Source: Nonomuraea montanisoli
GTDB taxonomy: Bacteria > Actinomycetota > Actinomycetes > Streptosporangiales > Streptosporangiaceae
Reading direction: 5' to 3'
DNA: 64,000 nucleotides
NCBI RefSeq assembly: GCF_013363975.1
Contig: NZ_JABWGN010000007.1
Location: forward strand, 372,001-436,000
How positions within the stretch are numbered: the first letter of the stretch is position 1; the number at the start of each line of letters is the position of its first letter. A program made the position numbers and the translations under genes. Shown here piece by piece: positions 49,640-58,413 of the stretch. Under the pieces are notes generated by a model, which worked only from the letters and a program-made list of their open reading frames with translations, was not told the DNA's origin and searched no databases.

Positions 49640-51082
49640 ATGAGACGTGTTGTGGTGGCGGGACTGGCCGCCGTTCTGTGGTGGCTGCTCGCTGTGCCCG
49701 GAGCCTGGGCCGCCGTGGTGACCCGGGCTCCGGGCGTACCCGGTGATCTGAAGGCGGTCGAGGTGACCTTCACCGGCGACGGCGGGCTCGTCATGCACGG
49801 GACCGTCCTGTCGCCCGCCCGCGGCGGCGGGGCGCGGCCACGACCCGGGATCGTGCTGATCCACGGAGCCGGCACGGGGACGCCCCGGACCAAGCTCATG
49901 GGCGAGGCCGTCGAGTTCGCCCGCAGGGGGCTGTCGGTGCTGGTGTACGACAAGCGGTCCGTCGGCTACTCGCTCTTCGAGCGCTCGTACGCCCAGCTCG
50001 CGGGGGACGCGCTGGGAGCCGTGGCGGCGCTGCGCGAGCAGCCGGGCGTGGACCCGGCGAAGGTGGGCGTCTGGGGGCTCAGCGAGGGCGGCTGGGTGGC
50101 GCCGATGGCCGCCGCCCGGTCCCGCGACGTCGCGTTCGTGGTGCTCGTCGGCGCCAACAGCCAGCAGCCGCTGCTCCAGCAGGCATGGGCCGTGCACGCC
50201 GGCCTGCGCGCCGCGGGGGTCAGGGGACGGCTGGTGGACGGCACGGAACCCGACCTGTACCGGGTGCTGGCCGACGGCGAGCTGTTCCCCGAGCCGTACT
50301 ACGACCCCGCCCCGACCATCGCCGCCGTGCGTCAGCCGGTGCTCGCCGTCTGGGGCGTCCACGACCTGCTGACCCCCGCCAGGGAGAGCAGCGCGGGTTT
50401 CGCCGAGGCGCTGCGCCGCGGCGGCAACGACCACCTCACCGTCCGCTACTTCGCGGACGCCGACCACGCCGCCCACCGGACCCCCGACCGCGGCGTCACC
50501 CGGCTGCCCGAGCTGGCCCCCGGCTACGCGGACCTGGTCGGCTCCTGGGTGACGGACGTGACCTCCGGCCGTCCGCCCGTGAGCGGCACGTCCGGGCCGG
50601 CGCCGGTCCAGGCGGTCCCGACCGTGCCGGTGCCGCCGGTGGACTGGTGGGAGGCGGCCGACGTGCAGGCCGGGGCGCTGGTGGTGATGCTCGCCGGGTT
50701 CGCCGCGTACCCGCTGGCGGCTCTGGCGCGGCGGGTGCGCGGGCGCTCGCGGCGGCCGGTGAGCGCGGCGGCGCGGCTGCTCAGCGCGGGCGGGCTGACC
50801 GTGGTGCTCGGGTCGTTCGGCTATGTCATGTACGCGGTGATGACGGGGGCCAAACTGGGCAGCCCGGGACCGCTCGTGGCGGGCCGGCCGGTGGTCTGGC
50901 TGGCGCTCCAGGCGCTGGCGGTGGCCTGCGTGGTGGCCACGGCCGTCACCGGGCTGGCGTGGTGGCGGGGGCGCGCGGGCGTCACGGCGGGCGAGCGGGT
51001 GCGGCTGGCCGCGCTGACGGCCGGAGGACTGGTGCTCGTGCCGTGGGGGCTGTACTGGGGGCTGCTGCTCCCGGGGCTGTGA
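49640..51082 (+). CDS. Secreted/membrane alpha/beta hydrolase with C-terminal helices
   Basis: 480 aa from ATG 49640. N-terminal signal (VVVAGLAAVLWWLLAVPGAW). Hydrolase domain to about residue 310: VLIHGAGTGTPRTKLMGEAV (oxyanion region), nucleophile GLSEGGWVAPMAAA, acid in LAVWGVHDLLTP and His in YFADADHAAH. A Pro/Val-rich linker follows, then three to four transmembrane helices at about 350-480. So the enzyme is held on the outside of the membrane. Probably controlled by the divergent ArsR-like regulator. Confidence 0.85.
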   Translation: MRRVVVAGLAAVLWWLLAVPGAWAAVVTRAPGVPGDLKAVEVTFTGDGGLVMHGTVLSPARGGGARPRPGIVLIHGAGTGTPRTKLMGEAVEFARRGLSVLVYDKRSVGYSLFERSYAQLAGDALGAVAALREQPGVDPAKVGVWGLSEGGWVAPMAAARSRDVAFVVLVGANSQQPLLQQAWAVHAGLRAAGVRGRLVDGTEPDLYRVLADGELFPEPYYDPAPTIAAVRQPVLAVWGVHDLLTPARESSAGFAEALRRGGNDHLTVRYFADADHAAHRTPDRGVTRLPELAPGYADLVGSWVTDVTSGRPPVSGTSGPAPVQAVPTVPVPPVDWWEAADVQAGALVVMLAGFAAYPLAALARRVRGRSRRPVSAAARLLSAGGLTVVLGSFGYVMYAVMTGAKLGSPGPLVAGRPVVWLALQALAVACVVATAVTGLAWWRGRAGVTAGERVRLAALTAGGLVLVPWGLYWGLLLPGL

Positions 51083-51132
51083 GTCCACGGCCCGGGTGAG
51101 GTTGTGTCGGTGACGGCTGCTACACAGGGGCC

Positions 51133-51489
51133 ATGGGTGTGAGCGTCGAAGAGTTCCTCGATCTGGTGGAGAAGCTGCCCGAGGTCCGCATGGACCGCAT
51201 GGCGACCTGGGTCAGCTTCAAGGTGCGCGGCAAGGGGTTCGGCTACCTGTGGGAGGAGACCGAGACCGTCGGCGTCAAGGCCACCGTCGAGGAGCAGATC
51301 GCGCTCGTGGCCGAGCGGCCCGAGGTGTTCGAGCCGCAGTTCACCGCCGGGAGGTTCGGGTGGGTGGTGATCCGGCTCGACCGCATCGACTACGACGAGC
51401 TGTTCGAGCTGGTGGCCGAGGCGTGGTGCCTGACCGCCCCCAAGACCTTGGTGACGGCCTTCGAATCCGCCCACCACATCGGGGGATAA
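51133..51489 (+). CDS. MmcQ/YjbR-family protein
   Basis: 118 aa. Pattern of the MmcQ/YjbR double-wing DNA-binding-like fold: SVEEFLDLVEKLPEVRMDRM, WVSFKVRGKGFGYLWEETET, FTAGRFGWVVIRLDRIDYDE and ELVAEAWCLTAPKTL. Function unknown despite the resemblance to DNA-binding modules. 10 bases before the GNAT gene. Confidence 0.88.
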   Translation: MGVSVEEFLDLVEKLPEVRMDRMATWVSFKVRGKGFGYLWEETETVGVKATVEEQIALVAERPEVFEPQFTAGRFGWVVIRLDRIDYDELFELVAEAWCLTAPKTLVTAFESAHHIGG

Positions 51490-51499
51490 CCTGGCATTA

Positions 51500-51989
51500 A
51501 TGCTGACAACGAACATCCGGCTGCGCGCGTGGCGCGAGGATGACGCCCCCGCCGTGCTGGCCGCCTTCCAGGACCTCGACCTGTCCCGCCAGGCCCCCTG
51601 GCCGGTCCTCACGCTGCAGGACGCGCTCGGGTGGATCGCCTCGTGGGACGGGGTGGGGCACGCGTTCGCGGTCACGCTCGGCGAGCGGGTCGTCGGCAAC
51701 GTGGCGGTGGCCCGCATCGACGCCCACGCCAACGGCTGGGTCTCCTACTGGACGGTTCGCGAGGCGCGTGGCCGCGGTGTCGCCCCGGCGGCGGTGCAGG
51801 AGCTGGCCCGGTGGGCGTTCCGGGAACGGGCTCTTCCGGCTGGAGCTGGGACACCGCGTCGACAACCCGGCCTCGTGCCGGGTCGCCGCCAAGGCGGGCT
51901 TCCTCGCCGAGGGGATCGAGCGGGGGAAGCTCGTCTACGACGGGGTCCGCCACGACGTCGAACGCCACGCCCGCCTGGCCACCGACTGA
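51500..51989 (+). pseudogene. GNAT acetyltransferase with a frameshift
   Basis: RimJ/RimL-type acetyltransferase broken by one base near 51832-51836. The first frame gives NIRLRAWREDDAPAVLAAFQ, VVGNVAVARIDAHANGWVSY and ARGRGVAPAAVQELARWAFR. The family continuation FRLELGHRVDNPASCRVAAK, then AGFLAEGIERGKLVYDG, is in the next frame and stops at 51989. Restoring one G in the run GGGAACGGG-CTCTTC joins the two into a normal protein of about 162 aa. Either a recent mutation or a sequencing error. Confidence 0.8.
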
Positions 51990-51996
51990 CCCGGCG

Positions 51997-52046
51997 GCCG
52001 CCGGCCCCGGGGAGCTGGCTGGCCGCCGGCCTCGGGGAGCTGGCTG
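51997..52046. repeat. 25-bp tandem duplication
   Basis: Two adjacent copies of a 25-base unit beginning GCCGCCGGCC and ending GAGCTGGCTG (51997-52021 and 52022-52046), one difference. It lies in the gap after the broken GNAT gene. Confidence 0.85.
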
Positions 52047-52081
52047 GCGGGCGGTCGCCGGGGTGATCTACCCTCGGTTGG

Positions 52082-52459
52082 GTGGACAGCGAGAGCCTGG
52101 CGGCCGCCGGTCTGCTGGCGGCCATGAGCCGGGCGGCGGCGAGCCTCGCCGCCTTACGTCACCCCTTCGTCCGCAGCGAGCCCTTCTGCTACTTCTTCCC
52201 TCCGGCCGGCGTCCGCGCCGGCACCGCGTTCATGCTGCCCGACGGCCGCGAGGTGCGGTTCACCGTCTCCGTCGCCGCCTCCGACGGGGCCTTCCACGTG
52301 GAGGGAGCCGCCTGGGCCGAGGGGGAGGCGCTGCTCGACCTGCCGGCCTGCGCGACGTCCGGCATCCACGACGGCATCGCCGTTCTGGACGACTACGCGG
52401 CCGAGCTGGTCTCCTCCGCCGCCCGCCTCATCGATCAGCTCCTGGACGAGCTCGTGTGA
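52082..52459 (+). CDS. Conserved hypothetical protein
   Basis: 125 aa from GTG 52082. N-terminal Ala-rich helix, then HPFVRSEPFCYFFPPAGVRA, GTAFMLPDGREVRFTVSVAA and a C-terminal helical part LDDYAAELVSSAARLIDQLL. No family recognised. Codon pattern is clearly coding. Followed by the operator of the EamA gene. Confidence 0.65.
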   Translation: MDSESLAAAGLLAAMSRAAASLAALRHPFVRSEPFCYFFPPAGVRAGTAFMLPDGREVRFTVSVAASDGAFHVEGAAWAEGEALLDLPACATSGIHDGIAVLDDYAAELVSSAARLIDQLLDELV

Positions 52460-52484
52460 CCGTGGGCTGATCAGACTGGACAGC

Positions 52485-52506
52485 ATTGTCTGATTGTCTG
52501 ACAATG
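52485..52506. promoter_or_regulatory. GntR/FadR-type operator before EamA gene
   Basis: ATTGTCTGACAAT (52493-52505) is a perfect 13-base palindrome of the GTCxGAC type bound by FadR-subfamily GntR regulators. The half-site ATTGTCTG is also directly repeated (52485-52492 and 52493-52500), giving a second overlapping inverted pair CATTGTC/GACAATG. It lies 6 bases before the EamA ATG, and a GntR/FCD regulator gene follows at 53513. Confidence 0.65.
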
Positions 52507-52511
52507 TTCAG

Positions 52512-53456
52512 ATGAAGCAAGGACCTCTGGCCGTCGTGGGCGCCTCCGTGCTGTGGGGCACGGCCGGCACCGCGGGCCTGCTCGTCTCCGCCGACTCCGT
52601 CGCCCTGGCCGCCGCGCGCCTGGTCATCGGCGGCGCCGTCCTCGCGCTCTTCGCGAGCAAGGGGGTGCGCCGGGCGGTGAGCCCGGCCACGCTGCTCGCC
52701 GCCGCCGCGGTGGCCGCGTACCAGCTCTGCTTCTTCGCGGCGGTCGGCCGGACGGGCGTGGCGGTCGGCACGGTGGTGGCGATCGGCAGCGGGCCGGTGT
52801 TCACGGGGCTGCTGTCGTGGGTGCTGCACCGCGAGCGGCCGAGCGGACGCTGGGTCCTGGCCACCGCAGCCGCCATCGCCGGCTGCGCCGCCCTCATCGC
52901 GGGCGGCGCCGAGGAGGCCGGCGGGCAGGGCGGGCAGATGGTGTCCGGGGTGCTGCTCGCGCTGCTGGGCGGCCTGGTCTACGCCTTCTACGCGGTCTCC
53001 GCCGCCCGCGCCATCGCCAAGGGGGCGCCGTCCGACGGGGTGATGGGCGTGCTGTTCGGCGGCGCGGCCGTGATCATGCTGCCGGTGCTGCTCTGGCGCG
53101 GCGCGGGGTGGCTGGGCGAGCCCAAGGCCCTGCTCGCCGTCCTCTACCTCGGGCTCGCCTCCACGGCGCTGTCCTATTTCCTGTACGGCAGGGGCCTGCG
53201 CACCACGCCGGTGGCCACGGCCGCGACGCTGGCGCTGGCCGAGCCCGCGGTCGCCGCCCTGCTCGGGCTCGTGGTGCTGGACGAGCGGCTGGCCCCGGTG
53301 TCGTGGGCGGGGCTCGCACTGCTGGCGGTCAGCCTGGTCGTCGTGGCCCTGCCCGACCGGCGTCCCCGGCCGGGCGCGCCCGAGACCCCGTCCACACCGG
53401 GCGACCCCGCCGTGCCCGAGCCCGTTCCGTCAACCGGGCGATCCCGGCGGGCCTGA
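52512..53456 (+). CDS. EamA/DMT-family exporter
   Basis: 314 aa from ATG 52512; a TTG at 52494 inside the operator is less likely. Ten transmembrane helices in two EamA repeats: VVGASVLWGTAGTAGLLVSA and LALLGGLVYAFYAVSAARAI start the halves, with ALAEPAVAALLGLVVLDERL near the end of the second. A Pro/Arg-rich tail follows. Substrate unknown; probably repressed by the downstream GntR protein. Confidence 0.88.
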   Translation: MKQGPLAVVGASVLWGTAGTAGLLVSADSVALAAARLVIGGAVLALFASKGVRRAVSPATLLAAAAVAAYQLCFFAAVGRTGVAVGTVVAIGSGPVFTGLLSWVLHRERPSGRWVLATAAAIAGCAALIAGGAEEAGGQGGQMVSGVLLALLGGLVYAFYAVSAARAIAKGAPSDGVMGVLFGGAAVIMLPVLLWRGAGWLGEPKALLAVLYLGLASTALSYFLYGRGLRTTPVATAATLALAEPAVAALLGLVVLDERLAPVSWAGLALLAVSLVVVALPDRRPRPGAPETPSTPGDPAVPEPVPSTGRSRRA

Positions 53457-53512
53457 GCAGGGCGTGTCCGCGAGGGCGGGGAACGGGCGGTATTGCGGTT
53501 AGAGTCTGACCC

Positions 53513-54133
53513 GTGACCCTGCCCCTCAGACCCGTCTCGGCCGTAGGCGCCCTGGCCGGTGAGCTGCGCCGCCGGGTGCTGTCCGGCGAGATCGCGCCGG
53601 GCACCCCGCTGCCCGAGCAGGAGATCGCCGCCGCGTACGGCGTGGCCAGGCCCACGGTGCGCGAGGCCCTGGCCGCGCTCGTCCACGAGGGCCTGCTGCG
53701 GCGCGAGCGCAACCGCAGCGCGTACGTCCCCGAGGTGACCCTCGACGACCTCGACGACCTCATGTACGTGCGCCGCCCGCTGGAGGACCTCATGGCCCAG
53801 GCCATGGCCGGGCGGCGGGTGCCCGAGGCCGACGCCGCGCTGGCCCGGATGGACGGCCTGCCCGCCGAGGCGCCGTGGGCCGACACCGTGGCCGAGCACA
53901 TGGCGCTGCACGAGGCGCTGATCAGGGCCGTGGGCAGCCCGCGCCTCGACCGCCTGTACGGGGCGCTCGCGGCCGAGACCCGGCTCGGGCTGGTGCGGCT
54001 GCGGGAGGTGTACGAGGACAGAGAGGTGCTCGTGCGCGAGCACCGGGAGCTCCTGGACGCGATCGCCGGGAGCTCGGTGGAGACGGCGCGGGCCGCGGTG
54101 GCGGCCCATCTCGGGCACACTTGGGGCGGCTGA
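53513..54133 (+). CDS. GntR-family regulator (FadR/FCD subfamily)
   Basis: 206 aa from GTG 53513. N-terminal winged HTH: LRRRVLSGEIAPGTPLPEQE, IAAAYGVARPTVREALAALV and HEGLLRRERNRSAYVP. The C-terminal FCD helical domain has ligand/metal-type residues in VAEHMALHEALIRAVGSPRL and EHRELLDAIAGSSVETARAA. TAGAGT about 8 bases upstream of the GTG fits a leaderless promoter. The operator at 52493 is its likely target. Confidence 0.9.
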   Translation: MTLPLRPVSAVGALAGELRRRVLSGEIAPGTPLPEQEIAAAYGVARPTVREALAALVHEGLLRRERNRSAYVPEVTLDDLDDLMYVRRPLEDLMAQAMAGRRVPEADAALARMDGLPAEAPWADTVAEHMALHEALIRAVGSPRLDRLYGALAAETRLGLVRLREVYEDREVLVREHRELLDAIAGSSVETARAAVAAHLGHTWGG

Positions 54134-54180
54134 GCGCGAGCCCTTGCGGTACGCCCCTCCGACTCGCGAGAATCGCGGCC

Positions 54181-54531
54181 ATGCACGGCAACCCGATGCC
54201 GGACTCCTACGTGTATGTCACGGAAGAGGGCGTGACCCGTCACTACGCCGACGGAAGCGTCGAGGCCCTCGCCTGGGAGGACGTCGTCGAGGTGCGCGTC
54301 GTCGCCGAGACCGACTCCGAGGTCCTCTACATCCTGCTCGACCGCGACGGCGAGGGCTGCGTGGTGCCGAGGTCGGCCACCGACTCGACGTTCCTGGCCC
54401 GCCTGCGCTACCTGCCGGACTTCGACCTGGACCGGCTCCAGCTCGCGGCCGAGGCGGCGCGGGACGGCGCGGTCGTCGTCTGGCGCAGCCCCGACCCGCC
54501 GTCCACGCTGCCGGACCTCGAATACGACTAG
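54181..54531 (+). CDS. Conserved hypothetical protein
   Basis: 116 aa from ATG 54181. Begins PMPDSYVYVTEEGVTRHYAD and contains EALAWEDVVEVRVVAETDSE and LDRDGEGCVVPRSATDSTFL. Strand-rich, PH-like pattern with a helical C-terminus. No function known. Its last bases overlap the end of the kinase gene on the other strand (4 bases). Confidence 0.65.
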   Translation: MHGNPMPDSYVYVTEEGVTRHYADGSVEALAWEDVVEVRVVAETDSEVLYILLDRDGEGCVVPRSATDSTFLARLRYLPDFDLDRLQLAAEAARDGAVVVWRSPDPPSTLPDLEYD

Positions 54532-57500
54532 TCGTCCCCGCACACGGAGACGGGATCGACGTCGGGAAGGTTGGCCGTCCACTCCTGCTCGGTCAGGGTG
54601 CGTCCGAAGCGGGCGCACAGGGCCTCGGCCACGGCCGGGGGCGCGACAGGATACTCGTGCCGCAGGTCGACCTGGTCGAAGGTGATCAGGCGGGTGCCGT
54701 CGGAGGTGAAGGACACCCGCTGGACGTTGCCCCGGTCGTCGTCCAGGACCGCGCCGACGTACTGCCCGCGCGCCAGGTCGTAGAGGCGGACCTTGCCGTC
54801 GCCGCCCACGAGGGCGGCCAGGTCCTCCTTCGGTGACACGGCCAGCGGCGCCGTCGGGCTGCCGGAGGCGCCGCTGATGACCGTCCGGGGCGAGCCCTCG
54901 CGGTTCCAGACCGCGATGCGGCCACGGTTGTCCGCGGTGACGAGCTCCCCGGATCGGGTGAACGCGCCGTACTCCAGGCGGGTCGTGCGGCCGGTGGCCC
55001 GCAGGACCGGGCCGGCGGGCTTCCCGGTGGCCGCGTTCAGCAGACGGGGCTCCTGCGCCAGCACGGCCAGCCTGGTCCCGTCGGGGCTGAAGGCGACGTC
55101 CGTCAGCCTGGTCATCCTGGCCGACCACAGGGCGCGGCCCGCCTTCCAGTCCCACACCTGGAGCGTGGACTTCGTCGAGTCCTCCACCTGGGTGAGCAGC
55201 ACCGCGACCTTGCTGCCGTCGGGGCTGTAGCCCGCCACGAACCCCTCGTCGTCGTCGCTCACCTTGAGCTGCTTGATCTCCTTGCGGGTGGCGGCGTCGT
55301 GGATGCGCAGGTGCGTGATGTTCGTGAAGTCGTCGCGGCCCACCGGGGTGGGCTCGAAGGTGGTGAGTGCGATCGTCCTGCCGTCGCTGCTGAAGGCGGC
55401 GCCGGTGAAGAGGACGGAGGCGTCGCTGTCCTGGCTGCCGCGCAGCAGCAGGTCGCGCCTCTTGGCGTTGCGCAGGTACGCGTCGGTGCCGCGGAACTCC
55501 ACGCTCGTCGCGCCGTCCGGGCTGACCGCTATCGTGCTGGACTCGCCGTCGCCCGTTCCGCTGAGCGCGGAGACGTCGAGGGAGAACACCCGGTCCTCGC
55601 TGAGGTAGCGCAGCACCTTTCCGCCGGGGTCGAATCTCGGCTGGGGCGACATCGCCTCGGCCACCCAGTCGGAGGTCTCGTCGGAGGCGGAGCGGACGGT
55701 CAGCGTGGCGAGGAGCGTGCCCTCGCCCCAGAGCTGGATCTCCTTGTCCGTCGCCGAGGCGAACAGTCTCTCGTCATGGCTGAAGATCACGCGTCCCTGG
55801 TTCCAGGTGGCGGGGCCGTCGTTGATCAGCGTGCCGGCCGAGGAGTTGTCCGGGTCCGCCAGGTCGGTGACACCGAGCCGCCGCCTCGGCAGCACCTCCA
55901 GCAGTTCTCCCTTCTTGGTGACCGCCAGCGGTTCGGGGCAGTACTTGCACGGTTCCTGCGCCGGCCTCGTGCCGGTGAGCTTCAGGCCGGGCAGCGCGAA
56001 CCTGCCGATCGTCTTGATGTCGTGGTACTGCGTGAAGATCGCCGATCCGTCGGGCGTCATCGCGCCGTTCCAGAAGCCGGGGACCTTCGTGTTCCGGCCG
56101 GTCCGCAGGTCCCAGAACACGTCGCCGGGACCGTCCCGGCGCACCATGACGTAGCGGTCGACCGTGCCGAACCTGACGGCGGCCCGGTCGGCGGCGTCAC
56201 CGCCGATGGGCTTGTCGAAGAGCCACGTGCCCTTGGCCTTGCCGGTCCGCACGTCCCAGGCGTACGCGCCCTTGCTCGTCAGGACCGCGAGCACCGCGCC
56301 GGACTGGCTCAGCGCCACGTCGATCGGCGTCCCCTTGACCTCCAGCCGCAGTTTCCCGACCTGGACGCGGCGGACCACGTCCCACAGCCGGGCCTCGCCG
56401 CCGCTGACGCTGACCAGGGTCCTGCTGTCGGCGCTGAGGGTGCGCAGCGTGTCGGGACCGGTGACCGGGTCCTGGAACACGGCCGTCTCGCGCTGGGCGA
56501 GGGAGTCGTTCATGGCCTTGCGGGTCTGCGGGGTCGCGTCGAGCCGCCAGGCCGCGACGCTGAGCAGATCGCCCAGGCGCGGGTCGGTGGCCCGGATCGC
56601 CCCGGCGGCGGCCGCGATCCTGGCCGCCTCCGACATGCGGAACCGGTCGTTCGCCACCCGGCTCTGCCAGACCGCGACCCCGGTCGCGCCCAGCGAGGCC
56701 ACCAGGAGCACGGCCAGGCTCAGGGACACCACCCGGCTCCTGCGGGCCCGGCGGCGGCCGAGCGAGGCCCCCGCGTTCAGGAAGTCGCGCTCGGCGCGGA
56801 CCAGCGTGATGTCCCGCCGGCCGGTGGCCGCCCACTGCAGCGCGGACTCCAGTGAGCGCCCGGTGAGCAGGTCGCCGTCGCGCCGGCCCCCGTCGTCCCA
56901 CCGCCGGGCGGCGCTCATGATGTCCCGGTGGACGGCGAGGCCGTCCCGGTTGGCCTCGATCCAGCCGCGCAGCCGGGGCCAGGCGTGGGGAAGGGCGGGC
57001 CGGGTCAGCCGCACCTCCTCGCCGCTGACCTCCAGGAGGTAGGCGAACACCCGCAGCACGTTCGCCGCCTCCGGGAACTCGCTCATGCGGGCCCGCCGCA
57101 GGGACAGCTCGCCGTCCTCGTCCACCGTGACCAGCCGCAGGAACACCTGCGCGGCCAGGTCGCGCTCGGCGGGGCCGAGCATGCCGTAGGCCTCTTCCGC
57201 GAGCGGTCCCAGGCCGGGATCGCGCGCCTCCGTGGCGATCTGCGACGCCCGGCCGCCCTCGGCGAGCAGCCGCGCCGTGTCGAGCCGGCCGTCGCCGCTG
57301 ATCAGCGCGAGCAGCAGGGCGCGGGCCGTGGGCCGCTCCATCGGGTCCTTGCGCAGCGCGGCGTGGACCAGCGGGCGAAGCGTCTCCGGCAGGCAGGTGA
57401 GGTCAGGTTCGACCGACATGACCTGGTGCATGACCGCGCCGAGGGTCTCGGCCTTGAACGGGTCCTTGCCGGTCGCGGCGAACAGCACGATCCCGCCCCA

Positions 57501-58088
57501 CGCGAACACGTCAGCCGGGGCCCCCGCCCGCTCGCCCGTGAACACCTCCGGCGCCATGTAGGTGGGCGTCCCGGAGACCAGACCCGTCGCGGTCAGCGAC
57601 ATCTCCAGCGTCCGTGCGAGCCCGAAGTCGATCACCCGGGGGCCGTCGGGGCCGAGCACCACGTTGTCCGGCTTCATGTCGCGGTGGATCACGCCCGCGT
57701 CGTGGATGGCGGTCAGCGCGGTGGCGACGCCGGTCGCGAGCCGGTGCAGCTCACCGGGGGCGAAGGTCCTGCCGTCCCGTACGGCGGCGCCCAGGCTGGG
57801 CCCTTCCACGTACTCGCTGACCAGGTACGGCCGGGGCCCGGTGAGATCGGCCTCGACCAGGCGGGCGGTGCAGAAGGAGGAGACCCGCTGGGCCGCGGTG
57901 ACCTCGCGTTGTAAGAGGCCCACGTCGGTGCCGTGCAGCATCTTGATCGCCACCCGGTGCCCCTCCGGGTCGTAGGCGTCGTAGACCACCCCCTGGCCGC
58001 CCGAGCCCAGTCGTCCGGCCAGCCAGTACTTCCCGATCCGCGTCGGATCCCCCGTAACAAGAGTCACAGAGGTTTGGATGTGCACCAT
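54528..58088 (-). CDS. Ser/Thr protein kinase with transmembrane helix and WD40-like propeller
   Basis: 1186 aa. Kinase domain at about 20-270: glycine loop LGSGGQGVVYDAYD, Lys49, catalytic loop IHRDMKPDNV (Asp137), DFGLA (Asp154) and GTPTYMAPEVF. Residues 270-440 form a helical region (FPEAANVLRVFAYLLEVSGE), the layout of nSTAND-linked WD40 proteins without an NTPase. A single TM near 453-473 (VVSLSLAVLLVASLGATGVA), then about 650 residues of WD40-like blades (DVAFSPDGTRLAVLAQEP, GYSPDGSKVAVLL). With the kinase inside, the propeller would be outside. Signal unknown. Confidence 0.9.
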   Translation of the reverse strand: MVHIQTSVTLVTGDPTRIGKYWLAGRLGSGGQGVVYDAYDPEGHRVAIKMLHGTDVGLLQREVTAAQRVSSFCTARLVEADLTGPRPYLVSEYVEGPSLGAAVRDGRTFAPGELHRLATGVATALTAIHDAGVIHRDMKPDNVVLGPDGPRVIDFGLARTLEMSLTATGLVSGTPTYMAPEVFTGERAGAPADVFAWGGIVLFAATGKDPFKAETLGAVMHQVMSVEPDLTCLPETLRPLVHAALRKDPMERPTARALLLALISGDGRLDTARLLAEGGRASQIATEARDPGLGPLAEEAYGMLGPAERDLAAQVFLRLVTVDEDGELSLRRARMSEFPEAANVLRVFAYLLEVSGEEVRLTRPALPHAWPRLRGWIEANRDGLAVHRDIMSAARRWDDGGRRDGDLLTGRSLESALQWAATGRRDITLVRAERDFLNAGASLGRRRARRSRVVSLSLAVLLVASLGATGVAVWQSRVANDRFRMSEAARIAAAAGAIRATDPRLGDLLSVAAWRLDATPQTRKAMNDSLAQRETAVFQDPVTGPDTLRTLSADSRTLVSVSGGEARLWDVVRRVQVGKLRLEVKGTPIDVALSQSGAVLAVLTSKGAYAWDVRTGKAKGTWLFDKPIGGDAADRAAVRFGTVDRYVMVRRDGPGDVFWDLRTGRNTKVPGFWNGAMTPDGSAIFTQYHDIKTIGRFALPGLKLTGTRPAQEPCKYCPEPLAVTKKGELLEVLPRRRLGVTDLADPDNSSAGTLINDGPATWNQGRVIFSHDERLFASATDKEIQLWGEGTLLATLTVRSASDETSDWVAEAMSPQPRFDPGGKVLRYLSEDRVFSLDVSALSGTGDGESSTIAVSPDGATSVEFRGTDAYLRNAKRRDLLLRGSQDSDASVLFTGAAFSSDGRTIALTTFEPTPVGRDDFTNITHLRIHDAATRKEIKQLKVSDDDEGFVAGYSPDGSKVAVLLTQVEDSTKSTLQVWDWKAGRALWSARMTRLTDVAFSPDGTRLAVLAQEPRLLNAATGKPAGPVLRATGRTTRLEYGAFTRSGELVTADNRGRIAVWNREGSPRTVISGASGSPTAPLAVSPKEDLAALVGGDGKVRLYDLARGQYVGAVLDDDRGNVQRVSFTSDGTRLITFDQVDLRHEYPVAPPAVAEALCARFGRTLTEQEWTANLPDVDPVSVCGDD

Positions 58089-58413
58089 CGCCGAAGAGTT
58101 CGCGGAACGCCCTACATCCCCCCAGATCGCCCACTGGCGGTCCGCCCGTAACTACGCCGTAATTGCCGTTTTAAATCGTTGAATATCGCAATTTACCCCA
58201 CGGCGTACTGACACGGACTGATCTGGTCGTCAACCCCTCGAACGCCGCAAACGGCGTCCACTTGTGGACATATGTCGTTATTCCCCACTGCGGAATTGAT
58301 CTTTACTCTTTAGTGGGGGTCGCCGCCCTTGATGTGTACTAACGAGACAGCTCATCCGGAAGTGTACGGAGAACGTCAGGGTAAAGCGGTGCACAGAGTT
58401 GCAGGGTGGTGTT
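58089..58413. promoter_or_regulatory. Divergent control region, kinase / sugar transferase
   Basis: About 325 bases, A/T-richer than its surroundings. Two hairpins or operators share bases: ACGCCG-CAAA-CGGCGT (58242-58257) and GTCCAC-TT-GTGGAC (58256-58269). TTTACTCTTTAGT near 58301-58313 could hold a -10 element for the sugar transferase gene. No small gene is visible. Confidence 0.45.

Noticed and set aside
46249..51989. Nearby hydrolase and GNAT genes as MccF/MccE-type immunity for the RiPP locus
   Set aside because: The dienelactone-hydrolase protein is not an MccF-type serine carboxypeptidase, and the acetyltransferase is 5 kb away and frameshifted. No evidence links them.
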